Below, piece by piece: positions 35,651-44,000 of a stretch of 64,000 bases of DNA. Both the position numbers and the translations under genes were made by a program. The first letter of the stretch is position 1; each line of letters starts with the position of its first letter. The notes beneath the pieces were generated by a model. That model was given only the letters and a program-made list of their open reading frames with translations. It searched no databases and was not told the DNA's origin. Origin of the DNA: Microlunatus panaciterrae (lineage in GTDB: Bacteria > Actinomycetota > Actinomycetes > Propionibacteriales > Propionibacteriaceae); assembly GCF_016907535.1 (NCBI RefSeq), contig NZ_JAFBCF010000001.1, positions 2,232,001-2,296,000 of the forward strand. Reading direction: 5' to 3'.

Positions 35651-35682
35651 TGTATACGCGCATCCATTGCGTTAACGCAATG
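35651..35682 (-). promoter_or_regulatory. operon promoter overlapped by an 18-bp MarR-type operator
   Basis: A perfect palindrome CATTGCGTTAACGCAATG spans 35665-35682, between divergent SDR and marR genes. On the minus strand a weak -35-like TTGCGT (35675-35680) lies 18 bases from TATACA (35651-35656). The palindrome covers the -35 element, so a dimeric repressor bound here would block the operon promoter; it also ends 11 bases before the marR start codon. Confidence 0.65.
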
Positions 35683-35693
35683 ATTGCGCCAGA

Positions 35694-36176
35694 ATGTTTG
35701 CTGTGAGTACCCCTTCCGGCACCACGAGAACCACTCCCCACGAGCTCGATGCGGTCATGCGGGCGTCCCGGGTGATCTCCGGAATCGTGGCCGAGTCGGT
35801 CGCCCAGACCGGGGACGCGGTGACCATGCCTCAACTCCGGGTGCTGGTCCTGGTCGGCACCCGGAGCGCTGTGAATACGAGCGCCGTGGCGGCCGAGCTG
35901 GACATCCACCCGTCCAACGCGAGCAGGTTGTGCGACCGGCTGGTGCAGGCCGGGTTGCTGGACCGTCGGGAGTCGTCCACCGACCGGCGTCACGTCGTCC
36001 TGTCCCTGACGTCGGCGGGCTCCGAACTGGTGTCCTCGGTGATGGACCACCGGCGCGAGGCCTTCAGGCGGATCCTCGACCGGATGCAGCCTCGGGAGCG
36101 GGAACAGCTGCGGTCGGCGCTCGACCGCTTTGCCGAGCTCTCCGGGGAGCCGCCGGAGGACGCTGCCGGCTGGTGA
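35694..36176 (+). CDS. MarR family transcriptional regulator
   Basis: A 160-residue winged-helix protein. The recognition helix region is VAAELDIHPSNASRLCDRLVQAGLL and the wing is RRESSTDRRHVVLSLT; both fit the MarR consensus (DxRxxxLxLT). It is divergent from the seven-gene operon and separated from it by a palindrome, the standard arrangement for autoregulation and control of the neighbour. The ATG at 35694 has no clear ribosome site; a GTG at 35703 is an alternative, and a leaderless transcript is possible. The ligand is unknown. Confidence 0.9.
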   Translation: MFAVSTPSGTTRTTPHELDAVMRASRVISGIVAESVAQTGDAVTMPQLRVLVLVGTRSAVNTSAVAAELDIHPSNASRLCDRLVQAGLLDRRESSTDRRHVVLSLTSAGSELVSSVMDHRREAFRRILDRMQPREREQLRSALDRFAELSGEPPEDAAGW

Positions 36177-36274
36177 GGCCTGACGGCAACATCGTGCAAC
36201 TGATTGACCCGAGCCTTCGGGTGCGGCCAGAGTCGTCCACGGTGACCATCCGGAACCAGGAGTCAGAGGAGTAG
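36173..36274 (+). pseudogene. C-terminal remnant of a glyoxalase/VOC protein
   Basis: A 33-codon frame opening with GTG over the marR stop and reading RPDGNIVQLIDPSLRV. PDGNxVxLID is the final strand of VOC/glyoxalase-family proteins. Nothing of the ~100 preceding residues of such a domain is present, so this looks like the tail of a lost gene fused behind marR. It ends seven bases before the Gfo/Idh start. Confidence 0.5.
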
Positions 36275-36280
36275 TGCGGA

Positions 36281-37447
36281 ATGGCGGAGAAGGTACGGCT
36301 CGGCATCATCGGTCTGGGCACACAGGGTTCGATGTACGCGAGGTTCATCACGGACGGCCTGGTGCCCAATATGGAAATCGGCGCCTTGTGCGACATCGAC
36401 CCGGCCAAGAAGGACGTCGCCGCCGAGAACTATCCCGATGCGCCGTTCTACGACGACTACATCGCGATGCTGGAAAGCGGTGATGTCGACGCCGTCGTGA
36501 CCTGTGTGCCGCACTACCTGCACCCCGAGATGGGCATCGAGACGCTGCGGCACAACCTGCACGCCCTGGTGGAGAAGCCGGCCGGTGTCTACACCAAGCA
36601 GGTCAAGGAGCTGAACGCCTTCGCCGAGACGAAGCCGGACCTCACCTTCGGCATCATGTTCAACCAGCGGAACAACCCGCTGTATCGCCGGATCAAGGAG
36701 ATCGTTGACGCCGGTGAGATCGGTGCCATCCGACGCACCAACTGGATCATCACCACCTGGTGGCGGCCGCAGGGCTACTACAACCAGAGTGAATGGCGTG
36801 CCACCTGGGGTGGCGAGGGCGGCGGCGTGCTGGTCAACCAGGCTCCGCACCAGCTGGACCTGTGGCAGTGGATCTGCGGTGTCCCGCGGTCGGTCTACTC
36901 CAAGGTCGCCTACGGCTTCCGTCGGGACATCGCTGTGGAGGACGAGGTCACCGCGGTGGTCGACTACGGTGACGGAGCGACCGGCGTCTTCGTGACCGCG
37001 ACCCACGACCTGATCGGCACCGACCGGTTCGAGATCCTGGGCGACCAGGGCAAGATCGTGGTGGAAGGCAGCAAGACCGCGACCGTCACCCGACTGAAGC
37101 GCCCCGAACGTGAGCTCAGCGACGGCCTCAGCCTCGAGGATGTCCGCAAGCTGTTCAAGGGCGAGGTGAACACGGCCGACTACTACGAGCAGGAAGTGAT
37201 CGAGTTCGAATCCGCCTGGGGCGGCCAGCACGCCGGCGTACTCGAGAACTTCGCCGCCAACATCCTGGACGGGACGCCGCTGCTGGCGCCCGGTTCCGAC
37301 GGCATCAACGGAGTCCGGCTGGCCAACGCCATCCATCTGTCCAGCTGGACCGGCAGGGAGGTCCCGCTCGACTTCGACGAGGACGAGTACCTTGCCGAGC
37401 TGAACAAGCGGATCGCCGAAGAGGCGAAGTTCGAGCAGCGCAACTGA
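36281..37447 (+). CDS. Gfo/Idh/MocA family oxidoreductase
   Basis: A 388-residue NAD(P)-dependent oxidoreductase. Rossmann motif GIIGLGTQGSMYA is at residues 9-21, the diagnostic EKPAG around residues 97-101, and GGVLVNQAPHQLDLWQW holds the catalytic histidine region. Family members oxidise inositols, sugars or their derivatives. GGAGTCAGAGGAG precedes the ATG. A transporter, aldo-keto reductase and inositol-phosphatase-family gene follow beyond TetR, which supports a polyol or sugar pathway; the exact substrate is open. Confidence 0.9.
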   Translation: MAEKVRLGIIGLGTQGSMYARFITDGLVPNMEIGALCDIDPAKKDVAAENYPDAPFYDDYIAMLESGDVDAVVTCVPHYLHPEMGIETLRHNLHALVEKPAGVYTKQVKELNAFAETKPDLTFGIMFNQRNNPLYRRIKEIVDAGEIGAIRRTNWIITTWWRPQGYYNQSEWRATWGGEGGGVLVNQAPHQLDLWQWICGVPRSVYSKVAYGFRRDIAVEDEVTAVVDYGDGATGVFVTATHDLIGTDRFEILGDQGKIVVEGSKTATVTRLKRPERELSDGLSLEDVRKLFKGEVNTADYYEQEVIEFESAWGGQHAGVLENFAANILDGTPLLAPGSDGINGVRLANAIHLSSWTGREVPLDFDEDEYLAELNKRIAEEAKFEQRN

Positions 37448-37461
37448 CCGACGTAGCGGGG

Positions 37462-37583
37462 ACTATGCGCTCTGAGCTTGTCGAAGCGTCCTTCGGGGAG
37501 TACGCGCTCTGAGCCTGTCGAAGAGCCCTTCGGGGAGTACGCGCTCTGAGCCTGTCGAAGAGCCCTTCGACAAGCTCAGGGCG
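37462..37583. repeat. tandem array of the CTGAGCCTGTCGAAG element
   Basis: Three head-to-tail units of about 37 bases (starting near 37462, 37502 and 37539) built on GCGCTCTGAGCCTGTCGAAG and CCCTTCGGGGAGT. The array ends in an inverted arm CTTCGACAAGCTCAGGGCGC. The units lie between the convergent Gfo/Idh and tetR genes and can form several hairpins, so they may also act as a terminator. Confidence 0.85.
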
Positions 37584-37603
37584 CTTGGGGGGTCAGGGCG
37601 CGT

Positions 37604-38260
37604 TCAGGGTTGCGCAGGCTGATCGAGACCGCAGGACGTCAGCAGGCGGGGAAGCAGCAGCACCATCTCGGCCTCCAGATGCTTGGCTGCGGTGTCATCC
37701 CCGGCCAGTTGACGCCGCTGCGCCTGATGGAACAGCCCGTCGATGACGGCGTAGGCGGTCTCGGGTGAGAACAGGACACGGTCGCGGGACAGCTCCGCAT
37801 ACCGGTCCACGATCCGCCAGATCATCCGCTGAAGACTCTGGTCGATGTCTCGGACGTCGGCGCTGAACGCAGGGTCGAAGAGGCTCTGGTTGCGCAGGTC
37901 GTACCAGAGCCGATGCATGGTGGCGTCTTCGCGCAGGGTGACCGCGAGACCACCGGCGAAACCGTCCCTGAGCTCGTCCGCAGTAGCGGCTCCGGCCAGG
38001 ATGTCGTCGTAGCGGGCAACGCACTGCGTCTTGTAGCGACGCACGCAGAAGGTGATCAGATCGGCCTTGTCGGTGAAGTAGTAGTGCAGCACACCATGGG
38101 AGAACTCCGAGTTCTGGGCGATCTCGCGCAGGCTCGTCCTGGCATAGCCCAGTTCGGCCAACGTCTGCAGCGCCGCGTCGGCCAGCTCGGCTCGCCGTTC
38201 GGCGAACTTGTCGACCCTGCGACGAGAGACGCGGTCCTCGTTCTTGGTCGAGACCTCCAC
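37604..38260 (-). CDS. TetR family transcriptional regulator
   Basis: A 218-residue regulator. The N-terminal helix-turn-helix is TLAELGYARTSLREIAQNSEFSHGVLHYYFTDK, matching the TetR pattern (TSLREIA...LYYHF-like). The C-terminal ligand domain is rich in charged helices. The GTG at 38260 is chosen because AAGGAG lies seven bases before it. It is divergent from the MFS transporter, its likely target, with a promoter-containing interval between them. Confidence 0.9.
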   Translation of the reverse strand: MEVSTKNEDRVSRRRVDKFAERRAELADAALQTLAELGYARTSLREIAQNSEFSHGVLHYYFTDKADLITFCVRRYKTQCVARYDDILAGAATADELRDGFAGGLAVTLREDATMHRLWYDLRNQSLFDPAFSADVRDIDQSLQRMIWRIVDRYAELSRDRVLFSPETAYAVIDGLFHQAQRRQLAGDDTAAKHLEAEMVLLLPRLLTSCGLDQPAQP

Positions 38261-38711
38261 GCTACGACTCCTTGATCCTGGTCCGCCCCCGCGAACCCTG
38301 GTCGCAATATAGCGGGTGCCGACACTCGGTGAGTTGATCTTGACCATCGGGCAGGATTCGCTTGACGTGCGTCCAAGGTAATTTTGACGACTGTCCAGAT
38401 TCCGCTAGTGTTTCGGGCACGGACATCCGTGTCCCACGAGCGTCGAGGCTGCTCGGTCCCCCCCGACCCGAAGCCTGACTCGCGGAGCTCGGCCGATCTC
38501 CCCCGGGTCGGCCGAGCCGGGACGCTCTCCCCCGGATGATCACCACCTTCTGCCGCCAGTGCTGGCGATGTTTCGGCGTCGAGGAAGCGGGGTACGATCC
38601 CTCCGGCCTGCGGAGAGCCACTGGATCAGCGCCGTTGCGGCGTCGACGACCAGCCGGCGAGCCAGGGACTCCTCACAACGCCATCCACGTTGTCGCCGTC
38701 GAGGAGGATGA
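38261..38711. other. 451-bp regulatory interval between tetR and the MFS gene
   Basis: No gene is supported here. It contains a candidate promoter (listed separately) and a short inverted repeat GACG-TG-CGTC at 38363-38372 that could be a TetR site. The remaining ~300 bases before the MFS gene show no hairpin or coding signature I trust and may be a long 5' leader. Confidence 0.45.
38384..38411 (+). promoter_or_regulatory. candidate promoter toward the MFS transporter
   Basis: TTGACG (38384-38389) and TAGTGT (38406-38411) are separated by 16 bases. The region is locally AT-rich (GGTAATTTTGACG). It lies 300 bases upstream of the MFS start, so the leader would be long. Confidence 0.4.
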
Positions 38712-40202
38712 ATGTCTGCGGGTGTCGAAACCGGACGGATCACCACTGACATACCGGCTCGGATGGACCGGTTGCCCTGGGCGCGCTTCCACTGGTTGAT
38801 CGTGATCGGCCTGGGCACCGTCTGGATTCTGGACGGGCTCGAAGTGACCATCGTCGGATCCATGTCGGAGGCGCTCAAACCCGCCGGCACCGGTTTGGGG
38901 ATGAGCAACTTCGACATCGGTCTGGCGGGCGCCGTCTACGTCGCGGGAGCCTGCACCGGTGCCCTGTTCTTCGGCCAGCTGACCGACAGGTTCGGCCGGA
39001 AGAAGCTCTTCATCCTGACCTTGCTGATCTACACCGCTGCAACGGTCCTGACGGCGTTCTCGATGAACCCGACCTGGTACTTCGTCTGTCGGTTTCTGAC
39101 CGGTGCTGGGATCGGCGGGGAGTACGCCGCGATCAACTCCGCCATCGACGAGCTCATCCCCGCCAGATACCGGGGCCGGGTCGACGTCGCGATCAACGGG
39201 TCCTTCTGGGTCGGTGCAGCGGGTGGCGCCCTGCTCACCATCCCGTTGCTCGACCCGACCGTTCTCGATCCCAAGATCGGCTGGCGGCTCGCCTTCGGCC
39301 TCGGCGCCGTGCTGGCGCTGGCCGTACTGCTGGTCCGACGCCACGTCCCGGAGAGTCCGCGCTGGCTGTTCATCCATGGGCGCGAGGAGGAGGGTGAGCG
39401 GATCGTCCAGGACATCGAGAAGCGGGTTCACGAGGACAGCGGCAGGGAGCTGCCCTCCGTGTCCGAGACGATCACCATCCGGCAGCGCAAGTCGATCGGC
39501 ATCGGTCTGATCGCCAGGACCGTATTCACGATGTACCCGAAGCGCACCGTGCTCTGCTTCTCCCTGTTCGTCGGCCAGGCCTTCCTCTACAACGCCTTCT
39601 TCTTCACCTATGGCGACACGCTGACGACGTTCCTCGATGTGAAGCAGACTGGCTGGTACATCGCGGCATTCGCGGTCAGCAACTTCGCCGGCGCACTTCT
39701 ACTGGGCCATTTCTTCGACTCCGTCGGACGCGTCAAGATGATCGCCGGGACCTACATCCTGTCGGGAGTCCTGCTCGGCATCACCGGCTTCTTCCTCGGC
39801 TCGGTGACGGCCGTGAGTCTGACCTTGATCGGAGCGATCATCTTCTTCTTCGCCTCCGCTGGGGCCAGTGCGGCCTACCTGACCGCGAGCGAGGTCTTCC
39901 CGATGGAGACCCGGGCTCTGTGCATCGCCTTCTTCTACGCCATCGGGACGGCCGCAGGTGGCATCGCCGGCCCGTTGCTGTTCGGCAAGCTGATCGAGGA
40001 TGCGTCCGGCAGCGGCGACATCAGCAAGATCGCGATCGGCTACTTCATCGGGTCGGCGCTGATGATCGTCGGCGGCGTCGTGGAGATCATCCTCGGGGTG
40101 AAGGCGGAGGGCCAGTCGCTGGAGAGCATCGCGACCCCGCTGACCGCCGAGGACGATGCCGAGCCGGCCGGCGGCCGGGAGTGGGAGGCCGTCCCGTCAT
40201 GA
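38712..40202 (+). CDS. MFS transporter, sugar/metabolite:H+ symporter type
   Basis: A 496-residue twelve-helix major facilitator. Signatures include DRFGRKKLF after helix 2, RFLTGAGIGGEYAAINSAIDEL (helix 4 motif of the MHS/sugar-porter groups), PESPRWLFIHGR after helix 6 and FDSVGRVKM in the second half. GAGGAGGAT precedes the ATG. It is likely controlled by the divergent TetR. Its stop overlaps the start of the next small gene (ATGA). The substrate may be a sugar, polyol or carboxylate. Confidence 0.92.
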   Translation: MSAGVETGRITTDIPARMDRLPWARFHWLIVIGLGTVWILDGLEVTIVGSMSEALKPAGTGLGMSNFDIGLAGAVYVAGACTGALFFGQLTDRFGRKKLFILTLLIYTAATVLTAFSMNPTWYFVCRFLTGAGIGGEYAAINSAIDELIPARYRGRVDVAINGSFWVGAAGGALLTIPLLDPTVLDPKIGWRLAFGLGAVLALAVLLVRRHVPESPRWLFIHGREEEGERIVQDIEKRVHEDSGRELPSVSETITIRQRKSIGIGLIARTVFTMYPKRTVLCFSLFVGQAFLYNAFFFTYGDTLTTFLDVKQTGWYIAAFAVSNFAGALLLGHFFDSVGRVKMIAGTYILSGVLLGITGFFLGSVTAVSLTLIGAIIFFFASAGASAAYLTASEVFPMETRALCIAFFYAIGTAAGGIAGPLLFGKLIEDASGSGDISKIAIGYFIGSALMIVGGVVEIILGVKAEGQSLESIATPLTAEDDAEPAGGREWEAVPS

Positions 40203-40438
40203 CACCGATGCCCCCACCGAAGCCGTCGACGGAAACCGCACGGGACCGCCACGTCTTCCACGAGATGGGTCAGATCCTTCGGGCGCTCAAGGCGGAAGGC
40301 CCGTTGACGCCGGACGAGCTCGCGAAGGCCGTAGGCGCCGCCTACTGGGAGCCCCACCGCTTCGACCGAGCGCTGGCCTTCGCGGTGGCCGACGGCCTGG
40401 TGGTCCGGACGGCCGACGGCGGGCTGCGGGTCAGCTGA
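40199..40438 (+). CDS. 79-residue putative winged-helix-like protein
   Basis: A small protein translationally coupled to the transporter by ATGA overlap. After a proline-rich start it has HEMGQILRALKAEGPLTPDELAKAVGA followed by RFDRALAFAVADGLVVRTADGGLRV. This is the helix-turn-helix plus wing pattern of minimal winged-helix domains. A DNA-binding or regulatory role is an inference from that pattern. Confidence 0.65.
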   Translation: MTPMPPPKPSTETARDRHVFHEMGQILRALKAEGPLTPDELAKAVGAAYWEPHRFDRALAFAVADGLVVRTADGGLRVS

Positions 40439-40507
40439 GACCGCGGTCGCCGCACAGATCGACATTTCCCGGACCCCCCGGTGAAATCGTTCCCTGGAAG
40501 GAGCAAG

Positions 40508-41374
40508 ATGGGTCCCATGATCCCTACACAGACGTTCGGCCGGACAGGCCACGACAGCACCCGCATCATCTTCGGCGCTGCGGCGCTCGGTTCCGTTACG
40601 CAGGCCGAAGCCGACCAGACCCTCGAGCTGATCCGCCAGCACGGGATCAACCACATCGACACGGCGGCGAGCTACGGTGACGCCGAGGTGCGTCTCGGCC
40701 CGTTCATCGAGCAGCACCGAAACGACTACTTCCTGGCCACCAAGACCGGCGAGCGGTCGTACCAGGCGGCCTACGACGAGATCCGTCAGTCGCTGGAGAA
40801 GATGCGGACCGACCACGTCGACCTGATCCAGCTCCACAACCTCGTCGACGAGGCGGAGTGGCAGACCGCCTTCGCCAGCGGTGGTGCGCTCGAGGCGGCG
40901 GTGCAGGCCCGCGACGAGGGACTCGTGAAGTACATCGGTGTCACCGGTCACGGTGTGACCGTGGCGTCCCAGCACCTGCGTTCGCTGGAGCAGTTCGACT
41001 TCGACTCGGTCCTGTTGCCCTACAACTTCCCGATGTCACAGAACACCCAGTACATGGACGACTTCAACGCCCTGGCCGAGGTCTGTCAGAGCCGCAACGT
41101 GGCGATGCAGACGATCAAGTCGATCACCAAGGCTCCCTGGGGCGACAAGGAGCAGGACGCTTCCACCTGGTACGAGCCGTTGCGCGACCAGGAGGCCATC
41201 GACACAGCCGTGCACTGGGTGCTCGGCCGGCCCGGCATCTACCTCAACACTGTGGGTGACATCCACATCTTGCCGAAGGTCCTCGACGCGGCCGAGCGCT
41301 TCAGCGACCGGCCGTCTGAGGAGGACATGCGGACGCTGGCCGAGCGCTGGGACATGGCGCCGCTGTTCGTCTGA
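40508..41374 (+). CDS. aldo/keto reductase
   Basis: A 288-residue AKR-family protein. The catalytic tetrad regions are seen in [10 protein letters not shown] (Asp and Tyr), FLATKTGER (Lys) and [10 protein letters not shown] (His). GVTGHG follows the sixth strand. GGAAGGAG lies a few bases before the ATG at 40508; an ATG at 40517 is possible. Family members interconvert carbonyls and alcohols with NADPH. It sits with transporter and polyol-related genes, suggesting sugar or polyol use. Confidence 0.9.
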   Translation: MGPMIPTQTFGRTGHDSTRIIFGAAALGSVTQAEADQTLELIRQHGINHIDTAASYGDAEVRLGPFIEQHRNDYFLATKTGERSYQAAYDEIRQSLEKMRTDHVDLIQLHNLVDEAEWQTAFASGGALEAAVQARDEGLVKYIGVTGHGVTVASQHLRSLEQFDFDSVLLPYNFPMSQNTQYMDDFNALAEVCQSRNVAMQTIKSITKAPWGDKEQDASTWYEPLRDQEAIDTAVHWVLGRPGIYLNTVGDIHILPKVLDAAERFSDRPSEEDMRTLAERWDMAPLFV

Positions 41375-41417
41375 TGCTGAGCAGATCCCGAGCCGAGGCG
41401 CAGCGGGGGGGCGCGTC

Positions 41418-42206
41418 GTGACCCTCGACGACGCAGCTCTCGCTACCCAGCTGGTGCGGGCTGCCGGAGCGCTGGCAGCCCGCATGCTCGCCGAGGGTCT
41501 GGAGACCCAGCACAAGACGTCGGTCTCGGACGTGGTCTCGGCCGCAGACTTCGCGGCCGAGAAGCTGATCGTGGATCGCCTCGCCGACGAGCGACCCGGC
41601 GACGGGTTGGTCGGTGAGGAGGGGGCTCGCCGGTCCGGAGACCGCACCTGGTACATCGACCCGGTGGACGGGACCTACAACTTCCTGTCCGGCATCCCGG
41701 TGTGGTGCTCCGCGCTCGGCCTCGTCGATGGCGAAGGCCCGGTCCTGGGGGCTGTCTATCATCCGTCGATGGATGAGCTGTGGCTCGGCGGCCGTGACCT
41801 GCCGACCACCTGCAACGGACAGCCGGTGCCGCAGCTCGACCCGCGGCCGCTGGCCGAGCTGTCCCTCGCCAGCTATCTCCACCCGGCACGGATGGGTCGC
41901 GACGAGCTGCGGCAGCCCTGGCTGTCGGCCCTGTCCGGGGCCGCCACGATGCGCTCACTCGGATCTGGCTCGGTCGAGTTGGCGTCCGTCGCGGCTGGAC
42001 GGCTCGGCGCATTCCTGCAGGCCGGCCCTAGCCCCTGGGACTGGTTCCCCGGGGTGGCACTGGTTCGGGCGGCCGGCGGCGTGGCGGAGGTCATCGAGCA
42101 CCGCGGCCAGTCCTGGCACGTGGCCGGCAATCCGCAGGCGGTCGAGGACATCCGCTCTGCGCTGCTGTCCGGCTGCTGCGACCGCCCGCCGGGCCCGCGG
42201 CAGTAG
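41418..42206 (+). CDS. inositol monophosphatase family protein
   Basis: A 262-residue protein. Metal-binding motifs of the lithium-sensitive phosphatase superfamily are present: GEEGARR, the DPVDGTYNFLSGIP motif, and WDWFPGVALVRAAGG (WDxxxGxxLVxxAGG). The fold opens with a helical segment. The GTG start lies 43 bases after the aldo/keto reductase. The substrate could be inositol phosphate, histidinol phosphate or another sugar phosphate; the locus favours a polyol phosphate. Confidence 0.9.
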   Translation: MTLDDAALATQLVRAAGALAARMLAEGLETQHKTSVSDVVSAADFAAEKLIVDRLADERPGDGLVGEEGARRSGDRTWYIDPVDGTYNFLSGIPVWCSALGLVDGEGPVLGAVYHPSMDELWLGGRDLPTTCNGQPVPQLDPRPLAELSLASYLHPARMGRDELRQPWLSALSGAATMRSLGSGSVELASVAAGRLGAFLQAGPSPWDWFPGVALVRAAGGVAEVIEHRGQSWHVAGNPQAVEDIRSALLSGCCDRPPGPRQ

Positions 42207-42273
42207 GCCCTTTGGCGGGACAAGTTCGCTGGTCTGGCAGACGCAGGCCAAGGGAAGCGACACACTCGTTGCT

Positions 42274-43881
42274 GTGGCAACCCACGAGGTGACGAACCAG
42301 GTTCCGCCGCTGGTGGACTACGACGCGGCGGCGACCGACCGGCCGTTGCAGGAGGGTCTGGGCCGACTCGGTGGGGCGGCGCTGGCCGGGGGCCTGGCTG
42401 GACTCGGCCGCCGTGTCGGGGATCCTGAGGTGCAGCGCTGGGCGGCGGAAGCCAACACCTGGCCGCCCGTGCTGCGCACCCACGACCGTTATGGGCATCG
42501 GCTGGACGAGGTGGACTTCCACCCCGCCTGGCATCGGCTGATGGAGGTGGCCGTCGCCGAAGGACTGCATGGAGCACCTTGGGCAGCGACGACGGAGCAC
42601 CCGCATCTGCGGCGCGCGGCCGGCTTCTACCTCTGGAGCCAGGCCGAGGCAGGTCACGGGTGCCCGATCTCGATGACCTACGCGGTCGTGCCCGCTCTGC
42701 GGCACGCACCCCAGCTGGCCGCCGCGTATGCACCAGGGCTGACCTCGACCGTCTACGATCCGGGTCTGCGTGATCCGGCGACCAAACGGGGTCTGCTGGC
42801 CGGAATGGGGATGACCGAGAAGCAGGGCGGCTCAGATGTCCGGGCCAACACGACCCGCGCCGTCGCGAGTGCCGACGGCAGCTATCGGCTGACCGGCCAC
42901 AAGTGGTTCTGCTCGGCGCCGATGTGTGACGTCTTCCTGGTCCTCGCCCAGATCGAGGGCGCCGGACTGTCCTGCTTCTGCGTGCCGCGGGTGCTGCCGG
43001 GCGGCGAGCGCAACATCTTCCGGCTGCAGCGGCTCAAGGACAAGCTGGGCAACCGGTCCAACGCCTCCGCCGAGGTGGAGTTCGACGGCACGGTGGGATG
43101 GCTGGTCGGCGAGCCGGGACGTGGGGTGTCGACGATCCTCGAGATGGTCACCATGACCAGGCTGGACTGCGTCATCGGCTCAGCCGCGGGCCAGCGGGCG
43201 GCACTGGTGCAGGCAGTGCACCATGCCCGGCACCGGGCCGCGTTCGGTGCCGTACTGGTCGACCAGCCGCTGATGCGGATGGTGCTCACCGACCTGGCCC
43301 TCGAGGTCGAGGCCGCCTCCGCGTTGATGCTCAGGCTCGCCGCTGCCGTCGATGCTGGCGACCAGGCGTTTCTGCGGCTGGCGCTGGCGGCCGCCAAGTT
43401 CTGGATCTGCAAGCGGTCGCCGACGGTGGTTGGCGAGGCGCTCGAATGCCTGGGCGGCAACGGGTATGTGGAGGAGTCCGGCCTGCCGCGGCTGTTCCGG
43501 GAGTCGCCGCTGAACTCCATCTGGGAGGGGTCGGGCAACGTCATCTGCCTCGATGTGCTGCGGGCCCTCGGACGTGAGCCGGACGCTGTGCAGTCCGTGC
43601 TGGACGAGCTCGAGGCGGCCCGCGGCGGTGATGATCACTACGACCGGGCCCTGGACCGGCTGAAGATCACCATCGGCAGCGCCGACCCGGCCAACGGCCG
43701 CCGGGTGGCAGCAGCCCTGGCCCTCGCGTTGCAGGGGTCGCTGCTGATCCGGTTCGCGCCGGCGCCCGTCGCAGACGCGTTCTGCGCCAGCCGTCTTGGC
43801 GGTGACTGGGGGCACACGCTCGGCACCCTCCCGGCCGGAGTCGATGCAGCAGCGATCCTGGACCGGGCCGTCGCCGGATAG
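42274..43881 (+). CDS. AidB-type acyl-CoA dehydrogenase
   Basis: A 535-residue protein, longer than ordinary acyl-CoA dehydrogenases (~390) and matching the AidB group. Features are GMGMTEKQGGSDVRANTT (FAD-binding strand region), LTGHKWFCSAP, RFxxLKDKLGNRSNASAEVEF and a C-terminal ALECLGGNGYVEES...RESPLNSIWEGSGNV, which is diagnostic of this group. AidB-like proteins bind FAD and are linked to alkylation stress in enterobacteria. GTG at 42274 is the likely start; the ribosome site is weak. Confidence 0.9.
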   Translation: MATHEVTNQVPPLVDYDAAATDRPLQEGLGRLGGAALAGGLAGLGRRVGDPEVQRWAAEANTWPPVLRTHDRYGHRLDEVDFHPAWHRLMEVAVAEGLHGAPWAATTEHPHLRRAAGFYLWSQAEAGHGCPISMTYAVVPALRHAPQLAAAYAPGLTSTVYDPGLRDPATKRGLLAGMGMTEKQGGSDVRANTTRAVASADGSYRLTGHKWFCSAPMCDVFLVLAQIEGAGLSCFCVPRVLPGGERNIFRLQRLKDKLGNRSNASAEVEFDGTVGWLVGEPGRGVSTILEMVTMTRLDCVIGSAAGQRAALVQAVHHARHRAAFGAVLVDQPLMRMVLTDLALEVEAASALMLRLAAAVDAGDQAFLRLALAAAKFWICKRSPTVVGEALECLGGNGYVEESGLPRLFRESPLNSIWEGSGNVICLDVLRALGREPDAVQSVLDELEAARGGDDHYDRALDRLKITIGSADPANGRRVAAALALALQGSLLIRFAPAPVADAFCASRLGGDWGHTLGTLPAGVDAAAILDRAVAG

Positions 43882-44000
43882 GTACCCCACCGCCGGTTGC
43901 TAGAGTGCTGGGACAGCAGCCCGCGGTATGAGGAGTCGCATGAGGTCCAGCAAGGCGGGTCCGCCGGCCGCGATGGCCCTGACGCGATGACACTGTCGCG

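Noticed and set aside
37462-37583. CRISPR-like array
   Set aside because: Three contiguous imperfect units without unique spacers and with an inverted end; no cas genes are present.
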